A DNA stretch of 64,000 bases, from the NCBI GenBank assembly GCA_023432465.1, contig JAEYUO010000076.1, forward strand, positions 62,001 through 126,000, given 5' to 3'. The number at the start of each line of letters is the position of its first letter. Positions within the stretch are counted from its first letter, which is position 1. A model generated the notes under the pieces. That model saw nothing but the letters and a program-made list of their open reading frames with translations, searched no databases and was not told the DNA's origin. Below are positions 44,007 through 50,730 of this stretch, piece by piece. The position numbers were made by a program, and so were the translations under genes. Source of the stretch: Planctomycetota bacterium. Its GTDB lineage: Bacteria; Planctomycetota; Phycisphaerae; Phycisphaerales; UBA1924.

Positions 44007-46025
44007 TCAGGGGTTCTGCTGCTGGTTGACCGTTGGGTTCTCAAACAAGTTGCCGCCGATGGCCGCATCGTGCAGGTCCACACGCACCTCAAGACCCTCC
44101 CGCGTGTCGGCGACGATGTACACCCGCTTGTCCACAAGCAGCTCGCGGATCGTGTCAAAGTACTTCCGGGCGATGTACACCGACGGCGCGGCCTGGTAGT
44201 TGGCGATCTCCCCGGCGTGCTGCTCCGCGCGGGCGCGGGCATCCATGTGCATCTCCCACCGCTCCCGGCGCGCCCGCTGAAGCTCGATCGCCGCCGCCCC
44301 GCCCGCCCGCGACATCAACCCGCCGATCCGCGCCTCATGCACAAGCCGCTCATCCGGGTCGGTCTCCGACTCATACAGATTGATCGCGGCCACGATCTCC
44401 CGGGCCTGCTCCAGCGAGCCCGCGGCCTCGATGAGCATCTGCTCGGCTTCCTTTTTCCCGTTCTCGATCGCCGCCTCGCGACGCTGCCCCGCGCTCACGA
44501 CCTCCTCGAACTTCTCCGCGGTCTCTCGGGGCGGGTGAACGCCCTTGATCCCCGCGAACATCACCTTGATCCCATACCCCTCAAACAGCTTGGTCATCCG
44601 CCGCTGGATCTCCGCCGCCGCGCTCGCGCGCCCGCTCCCCAGAAGGTCATCCACGCTCCGCGTCGCCATGAACCGCATCAGTTCCCGCTGACCCTCGGAC
44701 TTGATCACCGCCTCCCGATCCTCGGGCGCGGCGATCCGGTTGAAGGTCACAAGGTCGCTGATCGTGTAGTACAGCGGAATCTCCGCGGCGATCAGCGACC
44801 GGTCCCCCGCGCTCAGTTGTCCCGCCGCCCGCTCCATCGCCTCGGGCTGCACGATGAACATCCGCTCGACCGCCTTGTGGTCGTTGGTCCACAGGATGGC
44901 GGTGGTGATCGTCGGCGCCTCGCCGCCCAGGTCCACGCGGCGCAGCCGCTCGGTCTCGTACCGCTCGATCCGCTCAAACGGCCACGGCAGCTTGAGGTAC
45001 GGCCCCGGCATCAGCGGCTGGGTCTCCGTCACGTTGCGCCCGAAGCGGATCCGCAGGGCCTGCTCGTTGGGCTGCACGATCGTGATGCACGTCAGCGACC
45101 ACAGCACCAGCACGCCGACGACGATCAGCGCGGCGAACGACCGGCTCAGAAGCTGATAGAACCAGCTCCCAGTCACATCAAAGCCGAACTGATAGTTGAG
45201 CGCACCGCCGATCGATTCGGCGATGCGATCCGGAGCCGCCGCGAACCCCAGGATCCGCGAATCCATCGCCGGACGCGGGATCTCGCCCGGCCGCCGCGGG
45301 CGGTAGATGCCCAGCAGGAAGTTCAGCACGATCTCCGCGCCGATCACGATCATGGTGATGGGGATCGCGATCTGCATCGCGCGGGCCACCGTGTCCGTGC
45401 TGAAGTGATCAATCGTGTGCCCGATCGCCACCGCAGCGCCGACAACCGCCGCGCCGACCGACATCGCCGCGCCCGCTCGCAGGTTCGCCCATGCCGCGTG
45501 CTTGCCCATGCCCGCGACATAGCGCGCGAGCATGAAGCCCACAAACCCGATGCCGAACCCGATGGCGATCCGCCATCCCGGGACCACCGTCGGCTCGGCA
45601 AACTTGGGAAGCTCCCACGCCTCACGCCCCAATTGCAGCCGCCAGATCCCGATCCCGATGAGTGCGGCCGCCAGCGCCAGGCTCACGATCGGCAGCAGGA
45701 TGCGGTGCATCCACTGCAGCCGCTTCGCCGCGACCTTCAGCTCGTCCCCCGCCTCCCCGAAGACCGAGGCCGCCCGCGCCCCCTGCTGCGCCAAGGACTC
45801 GGCTTCCAGCGCCTCCAGCCGCTCCCGCCGATGCTGATCGAACACAACCGCCAGCGACAGCCAGACCACCAGTCCCAGCAGCGCGAACATCGCCGCGCTC
45901 ACCGCCGCCGGGTCCCGCGCCACCACGCCGTACACCAGAAGCACAAGTCCCATGCCCAGCTGGAGCGCAAAGCCCAGGAGGCTGATACTCGCTGCACGCT
46001 TATAGCTTTGGAAGTCGGCCTTCAT
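44007..46025 (-). CDS. SPFH-domain protein fused to an N-terminal multi-helix membrane domain
   Basis: First gene of the operon; 672 residues. Residues ~1-290 contain around six to seven transmembrane helices in three blocks (SLLGFALQLGMGLVLLVYGVV / AAMFALLGLVVWLSLAVVF; ILLPIVSLALAAALIGIGIW / IAIGFGIGFVGFMLARYV; MSVGAAVVGAAVAIGHTI / IAIPITMIVIGAEIVLNFLLGIY). After another helix (AALIVVGVLVLWSLTC) comes an HflK-type SPFH domain: IVQPNEQALRIRFGRNVTETQPLMPGPYLKLPWPFE, IPLYYTISDLVTF and a coiled-coil tail (QRREAAIENGKKEAEQMLIEAAGSLEQ). Ordinary HflK has one TM helix, so the added membrane domain is unusual. No known channel or transporter motif is visible in it. Confidence 0.85.
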   Translation of the reverse strand: MKADFQSYKRAASISLLGFALQLGMGLVLLVYGVVARDPAAVSAAMFALLGLVVWLSLAVVFDQHRRERLEALEAESLAQQGARAASVFGEAGDELKVAAKRLQWMHRILLPIVSLALAAALIGIGIWRLQLGREAWELPKFAEPTVVPGWRIAIGFGIGFVGFMLARYVAGMGKHAAWANLRAGAAMSVGAAVVGAAVAIGHTIDHFSTDTVARAMQIAIPITMIVIGAEIVLNFLLGIYRPRRPGEIPRPAMDSRILGFAAAPDRIAESIGGALNYQFGFDVTGSWFYQLLSRSFAALIVVGVLVLWSLTCITIVQPNEQALRIRFGRNVTETQPLMPGPYLKLPWPFERIERYETERLRRVDLGGEAPTITTAILWTNDHKAVERMFIVQPEAMERAAGQLSAGDRSLIAAEIPLYYTISDLVTFNRIAAPEDREAVIKSEGQRELMRFMATRSVDDLLGSGRASAAAEIQRRMTKLFEGYGIKVMFAGIKGVHPPRETAEKFEEVVSAGQRREAAIENGKKEAEQMLIEAAGSLEQAREIVAAINLYESETDPDERLVHEARIGGLMSRAGGAAAIELQRARRERWEMHMDARARAEQHAGEIANYQAAPSVYIARKYFDTIRELLVDKRVYIVADTREGLEVRVDLHDAAIGGNLFENPTVNQQQNP

Positions 46026-46432
46026 GCTCGTCAGATGCTCCGGCGAAACTGCTCCCCGCCCGCCCCGGCTTCCAGCCTAACCATCCTGCCGCGGCCCTGC
46101 GCGGGCGAGATTGTCGCCCTCGCCGCTCGGGCTGTCCACATCGCGCCGAACCCGACGCGGTGCCGAACACCCCGACGGACCAGGCCCATCGTGCCCCTCC
46201 CCCACCACAAACACCGGACCGCCCCTCTCTCCGCCGACAGAACGCCGACAAGGGCGAGACAATAGACACCGACAAACCCGGGCATGCAGCCCGATCGCGC
46301 GAACCGCGCGGCCCGCCGGTACGTTGATGTACGACAGATCAGCCGCTATGTTCGTCCCGTCTGGCGAACTTTCTTCGCTTCCCCCGGTCCGGCTCAGGAC
46401 CGCCCCCTCCCCCCTCGGAACCACACCCCAGC
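46026..46432. promoter_or_regulatory. 407-nt divergent intergenic region
   Basis: Separates the SPFH-ABC operon (minus) from the ABC-2-like permease gene (plus). No ORF is convincing on either strand. It contains the promoter candidate at 46324-46352 and scattered CCG-rich hairpins. Both transcription units must have their promoters here. Confidence 0.6.
46324..46352 (+). promoter_or_regulatory. Candidate sigma70-type promoter
   Basis: TTGATG (46324-46329), 17-nt spacer, TATGTT (46347-46352). It would drive the permease gene at 46433 with a leader of about 75 nt. Confidence 0.4.
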
Positions 46433-47794
46433 ATGCTCTCGCAACTGCTCACCATCGCGCGGAACACCTTCGTCGAGAGCGTGCGCCAGCCTATCTACTT
46501 CGTCCTCATCGCCATCGCCGGGCTGTGCCTCGTCCTCACGACATGGTCCGCAGGGTTCTCGATGGGAATGTCCGAATCCGGCGAGGTCTCCGGAGACAAC
46601 AAGCTCCTCCTGGATGTCGGAATGGCGACCGTTTTCGTCGTCGGCGTCCTGCTCGCCGCATTCCTCGCCACCGCCGTCATCAGCCGCGAGATCGAGAACA
46701 AAACCGTCCTCACCGTGGTCAGCAAGCCCGTTTCGAGGGTGACGCTTGTCTTGGGTAAGTACCTCGGCGTCGCCGCGGCCATTCTCCTGGCCGGGATCAC
46801 GATGTCCATGTTCCTCTTTCTCTGCATCCGCCACGAGGTCCTCTCCACCGCGGCAGACGACCTGGACGGACCGGTGGTGCTTTTTTCGCTCCTGGCGGTA
46901 GGCATTTCCCTTGCCGTGGCGATCTGGTGTAACTTCTTTTACGGCTGGATCTTCCCGCAGACCGCGACGATGCTCCTCTGCCCGTTGATCGTGGTCGCCT
47001 ACTTCTGCGTCCTCATGGTCTCCAAGAAGTGGGGACTCCAGTTCCCATACCAGGACTTCAAACCGCAGATCGCGATCGCCGCATCCTGCGTGGTCATGGC
47101 GCTGCTGGTCTTGACCGCTCTGGCCACCGCGGCATCTGCCCGGCTCGGACAGGTCATGACCCTCGTGGTCTGCTGCGGGGCGTTCGTCCTGGGCATGCTC
47201 TCGAACCACTTCTTGGGGTCCAGGGCCATCGACAGCGACTTTGTTGGGGTCATCGGCACCGCGCAACCACAGCTGGCAAATCAAGTTACGCTCGACCAGA
47301 ACGGCGATGTGTACAACATCACCCTGCAGTTCGATCCGCGCCGCCAGCTCCGGGCCGGATTGCCGTTCTACTACGGCCCCAACCCCAACGGACTCGGGAT
47401 GGCTGTCCCCCCATACGAGGAGTACAAGGGCAGCCTCACGGAGTTTGGTCCGCTGGGCGATCGAACGCTCCCCCCCGCTCTCGTCATCACCGAATCGCAA
47501 GGGCCGGGCAAGACCCTGAAGGTCCAACGCGTGGGGGCGGATCGTCCCCTCCTCCGCAGACCCCCTCAATCAGGCGACTACGTCTTCCTCGCCCCAACGC
47601 AGATCCGTCCCGTGTTCTTCGCAGCCTGGGCGCTCGTGCCCAACATCCAGTTCTATTGGCTGATTGATGCAGTCTCACAGGATCAGCCGATCCCGGCGAG
47701 GCACGTGTTGCTGGTGATGGTCTACGGCCTCGCCCAGATCGGAGTCTTCCTGTCACTCGGCGTGGTACTGTTCCAGCGTCGGGAAGTCGGTTAA
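46433..47794 (+). CDS. ABC-2-type permease-like membrane protein
   Basis: 453 residues. First helix region LLTIARNTFVESVRQPIYFVLIAIAGLCLVL, then the ABC-2 signature block FLATAVISREIENKTVLTVVSKPVSRVTLVLGKYLGVAAAILL, closely parallel to FEQRDKVIWQTMTKPVASWQYLLGKWLGVV in the permease at 38189-40153. Six or so helices. A ~100-residue extracytoplasmic segment (~280-410, LANQVTLDQNGDVYNITLQFDPRRQL ...) precedes the final helices. No ATPase gene is adjacent, but the ATPase of the divergent operon could serve. The start has neither a Shine-Dalgarno nor a TANNNT box. Confidence 0.85.
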   Translation: MLSQLLTIARNTFVESVRQPIYFVLIAIAGLCLVLTTWSAGFSMGMSESGEVSGDNKLLLDVGMATVFVVGVLLAAFLATAVISREIENKTVLTVVSKPVSRVTLVLGKYLGVAAAILLAGITMSMFLFLCIRHEVLSTAADDLDGPVVLFSLLAVGISLAVAIWCNFFYGWIFPQTATMLLCPLIVVAYFCVLMVSKKWGLQFPYQDFKPQIAIAASCVVMALLVLTALATAASARLGQVMTLVVCCGAFVLGMLSNHFLGSRAIDSDFVGVIGTAQPQLANQVTLDQNGDVYNITLQFDPRRQLRAGLPFYYGPNPNGLGMAVPPYEEYKGSLTEFGPLGDRTLPPALVITESQGPGKTLKVQRVGADRPLLRRPPQSGDYVFLAPTQIRPVFFAAWALVPNIQFYWLIDAVSQDQPIPARHVLLVMVYGLAQIGVFLSLGVVLFQRREVG

Positions 47795-47850
47795 ACTCTT
47801 TCGGATCGCTCCGGATCGACGACGTCGAATCTCAAAGGACGGTGGTACTC

Positions 47851-48162
47851 ATGGCACGCACATCACTTGATTCGGGGGCAAGTTCATCCAAGGCCCCGGC
47901 GGCGAAGCCCAAGCCCAGCGGCAAGGGTACGAGCAACCTCGACAAGGCCCAGAAGATCAAGCTGGTCGTGTCGGTTTCGGTCATCCTGCTCGTCACCGTC
48001 TTCATCCTGTTCAACCAGGGCATCCTTTCGTTTGGCGAGGGTGCTCCGCCGCCGACGGATGTCCCGTCGGACCTCGAAGCCGAGCTGCAGGCACAGATCG
48101 AGCGCGAGCGCAACGCGCCCCCGCCGCCGCCCACCGCTCCGACTCGTCAAGGCTCTCAATGA
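47851..48162 (+). CDS. Small single-pass membrane protein of unknown function
   Basis: 103 residues from ATG 47851 (an in-frame GTG at 47842 is the alternative). A Ser/Lys/Pro-rich basic N-terminus, one helix (IKLVVSVSVILLVTVFILFNQGI, ~36-58), then an acidic/Pro tail with DVPSDLEAELQAQIERERN. Positive-inside topology would place the N-terminus in the cytoplasm. Codon usage is native. It follows the ABC-2-like permease by 56 nt and ends at a hairpin terminator. Confidence 0.7.
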   Translation: MARTSLDSGASSSKAPAAKPKPSGKGTSNLDKAQKIKLVVSVSVILLVTVFILFNQGILSFGEGAPPPTDVPSDLEAELQAQIERERNAPPPPPTAPTRQGSQ

Positions 48163-48180
48163 GCCCGGCGGGTCCATCGC

Positions 48181-48203
48181 ATACCCGATAGTGGGTATTT
48201 GTT
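48181..48203 (+). terminator. Hairpin terminator after the small membrane protein gene
   Basis: ATACCC / GGGTAT with the 6-nt loop GATAGT, followed by TTGTT. The stem is short but well placed (19 nt after the stop). Confidence 0.55.
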
Positions 48204-48347
48204 CCGATCGTGCTGCCTGTAACGCGCACACCTCATCGCCCTTCTCGCGGGTCGCGAGGTTGGGCTTCATCCCGCTTCGCCCCCGGTCGATCCCAGCCGA
48301 TATCCGACTTCCCGGATTGAGGCTTGTGGAGCGAAGGAGGCGATGCG

Positions 48348-48821
48348 TTGACAGCACACTCGACGACACCCCGGGCCGTTCCCACCATTGTGGTTGCGGA
48401 TGATGAAACGCACATCCGTCTGGTGGTGGCCGACAAGCTCCGCGCGGCGGGATGCACCGTGTTTGAAGCCTGCGATGGCGAAGAGGCTCTCGACCTCGTC
48501 CATAAGCACCATCCCGATGCGATCATCACCGACCTGCAGATGCCCTATATGAGCGGGCTGGAACTCTGCATGCGCCTGGCTGAAGAAGCCCGCGCCGCCG
48601 GCACCACCCCCATTCCAACCGTGCTCCTCACCGCCCGCGGCCACGTCCTGGAGCCGGAGCAGTTGTCGCTCACCGGGATCAAGCGGGTGATGGGCAAGCC
48701 GTTCGGGGTTCGCGAGCTCCTCGAGTTCGTCCAGACCTCGCTGCTTGGCCCGCGTTTCGCCGCGCACGCGGCCAAACCCGATCCGATGGCCCATCCATCC
48801 ATGGGGTGCCGCGCCGCATGA
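48348..48821 (+). CDS. Stand-alone receiver-domain response regulator
   Basis: 157 residues from TTG 48348, set by AAGGAGG at 48333-48339. A single CheY-like receiver: acidic pair in VVADDETHIRLVVADKLRAAG, phospho-acceptor Asp in DAIITDLQMPYMSG, switch Thr in TVLLTARG, and Lys in MGKPFGVRELLE. There is no output domain; a ~25-residue variable C-terminal tail follows. The stop codon overlaps the ATG of the HD-GYP gene (ATGA), so this receiver probably controls, or is complexed with, that phosphodiesterase. The cognate histidine kinase is not in the window. Confidence 0.92.
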   Translation: MTAHSTTPRAVPTIVVADDETHIRLVVADKLRAAGCTVFEACDGEEALDLVHKHHPDAIITDLQMPYMSGLELCMRLAEEARAAGTTPIPTVLLTARGHVLEPEQLSLTGIKRVMGKPFGVRELLEFVQTSLLGPRFAAHAAKPDPMAHPSMGCRAA

Positions 48822-50464
48822 GCCTGCCCACATACACCATACCGGCCGCGATCACCAACGCCCCGAGCCTTGCGATCCAGGCTCTTCGCGAGCGGTGTGC
48901 CGCGCTCGGCTTGTCTTCCTGGCGCTGCGACAACGCCGGGACAATCCTCTCCGAGCCGCAGGATCGCGGCCCCGTGGGGCTCCTGCTTGGATCCTCAATC
49001 ATCACGAAGCTGCTGCGCGATGCCGTCAAGCAGTGGGGACTGCTCCCGGCGGGTCAGGCTCCGGCGGTTGAGGAACTGTTCCCCGGGTGCTGGGCCATCC
49101 CGCTCTCGGAAGAGCGCCGCAAGGAACGCGTGGGCTTTGTCGTGGCGATGGCCTTCGGCCAGCGGGCCTTGGATGAAGAGTTCTTCCTGGCGGCGTGCCG
49201 CGCAGCCCATCTGGATGCGCAGGCCACACGCAAGAGCCTGCTGCCCCGTGCGAGGTTCGACTCCGCATCGGCGGCCGCGCTGCGTGAATCGCTGCTGTGG
49301 ATGGCCGCGGACCTCGGAAAGCTGGAGGAGCACGGCAAGACGGTCTCGGGCTTCACACGGCAGTTGACAGACTGCTTCGAAACGATCGACCTTCTGTACA
49401 CGCTCGGTCGCTCGATGAATGACCTGACCCAGCCCTCCCAGTTCGTGCAGCGGATGTGCGACCGACTCCGTGGCGCGCTGCCGTTCACGTGGATCGGCGC
49501 GACGTTCGCCAACGACAGCGCCGTCGCGGGCGGAGCGGCCGGCCGGTTCTTTGCCAGCGGCGAGGTGGGGCTCGATCAGGATGCGCTGAGCGCGGCCGCG
49601 GCGGAGGTCTGCAAAGACCACGAGCCGCAGGTGCCGCTGATTCTGACGGAGCTCAATGGCGAGGCCATCCCGGGGTCTGGACAGGTTCTGGTTCAGCCGA
49701 TCTGGCGTGGCGGGCGGCACGCCGGCGCGCTGCTGGCCGGAGACAAATACGGGGATGACCCGCAGGTCAGCAGCTACGACATCCAGCTTCTGGAAGCCGC
49801 GAGCGGCTATGTGGGGGCGTTCCTGGATAACGCCGTGCTCTACGCCGAGCAGCAGGCGCTCTTCCTGGGGACGCTCGAGGCCTTGACGGCTTCCATCGAC
49901 GCCAAGGACCGCTATACCTGCGGCCACTCGCGCCGCGTGGCACACCTCTCTCACCGCCTGGCGCTGGCCATCGGCATGAGCGAAGAGGATGCCGACCGCG
50001 TGCGGATCGCCGGGCTGGTGCACGATGTGGGCAAGATCGGCGTCCCCGAGGCGGTGCTGGTGAAGGCCGGCCGGCTCACGGACCAGGAGTTCGATGCCAT
50101 CAAGAAGCACCCGGAGATCGGGTTCCGCATCTTGAAGGACATCCGGCTGCTCACCGATGTGCTGCCGGGCGTGCTTCACCACCATGAGCGCTACGACGGC
50201 CGCGGCTACCCGCACGGGATCGCCGGCGAGGCCATCCCGCAGCTTGCCCGGATCATCGCGCTGGCGGACACGTTCGATGCGATGAGCTCGAACCGCTCAT
50301 ACAGGGCGGCGATGCCCCGAGCCGAGACGCTGGCCGAGATCACCCGATGCGCGGGAGCGCAGTTCGACCCGGAGATGGCCAAGGTCTTCGTCACCCTGGA
50401 CTTCTCCGAGTACGACCGGCTGGTCCTGGAAGACGCCGGCACGGTGTCCGCCCGGGCCGCCTGA
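48818..50464 (+). CDS. HD-GYP-domain cyclic di-GMP phosphodiesterase with GAF domain
   Basis: Hydrolyses c-di-GMP to pGpG/GMP. 548 residues. N-terminal ~150 residues have no assigned family (they contain GLLLGSSIITKLLRDAV); ~170-330 are a GAF-like sensor (FETIDLLYTLGRSMNDLTQPSQFVQRMCDRLR ... LLEAASGYVGAFLDNAVLY); ~345-525 the HD-GYP domain with DAKDRYTCGHSRRVAHLS, HDVGKIGVPEAVL (the HD motif) and HHHERYDGRGYPHGIAGEAIP (HHExxDGxGYP signature), RIIALADTFDAMSSNRSYR. All metal ligands appear intact. Coupled by overlap to the upstream receiver gene. Confidence 0.93.
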   Translation: MSLPTYTIPAAITNAPSLAIQALRERCAALGLSSWRCDNAGTILSEPQDRGPVGLLLGSSIITKLLRDAVKQWGLLPAGQAPAVEELFPGCWAIPLSEERRKERVGFVVAMAFGQRALDEEFFLAACRAAHLDAQATRKSLLPRARFDSASAAALRESLLWMAADLGKLEEHGKTVSGFTRQLTDCFETIDLLYTLGRSMNDLTQPSQFVQRMCDRLRGALPFTWIGATFANDSAVAGGAAGRFFASGEVGLDQDALSAAAAEVCKDHEPQVPLILTELNGEAIPGSGQVLVQPIWRGGRHAGALLAGDKYGDDPQVSSYDIQLLEAASGYVGAFLDNAVLYAEQQALFLGTLEALTASIDAKDRYTCGHSRRVAHLSHRLALAIGMSEEDADRVRIAGLVHDVGKIGVPEAVLVKAGRLTDQEFDAIKKHPEIGFRILKDIRLLTDVLPGVLHHHERYDGRGYPHGIAGEAIPQLARIIALADTFDAMSSNRSYRAAMPRAETLAEITRCAGAQFDPEMAKVFVTLDFSEYDRLVLEDAGTVSARAA

Positions 50465-50730
50465 GTCGCCCAAGGGGCTTCAGCCGCGGTGCGAGCCGCC
50501 CCGACCCCCTCGGAGCACTTCGCCAACCGAATAGCATTCCCCTCGAACCGCCGAACTGTGGCAGGCGAATGGGGTTGCAGGTAGACTCCCCGGGTCCGCA
50601 CAGGGCGGGAGCGGTCTTGTCACACCCCGACTCGGAAGGACCCGAGAGTGGGGATGAGGCAAGAAACCGGCTTGGCGCCACCGGAAAGCCGGCGCCGAGT
50701 CCATCACTCAGAGACGAGGAGAGTTGTTCG
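50465..50730 (+). promoter_or_regulatory. Structured 5' leader of the cyclophilin-LEPR gene
   Basis: 266 nt without a convincing ORF. CTCGG/CCGAG (loop AAGGAC) closed by CCCC/GGGG sits around 50627-50655, and GGCGCC ... GGCGCC surrounds CCGGAAAGCCGG at ~50677-50699. A GAGGAGAG Shine-Dalgarno site precedes ATG 50731. No known riboswitch consensus recognised. Confidence 0.3.

Noticed and set aside
41443..46025. FtsH-associated HflKC only
   Set aside because: A simple hflK-hflC pair was considered, but a third SPFH gene precedes it and ABC genes follow, and no ftsH gene lies nearby.
42876..46265. 1129-residue open frame on the plus strand
   Set aside because: Antisense to the three SPFH genes, which have clear family motifs. 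Composition is again Arg/His/Pro-rich.
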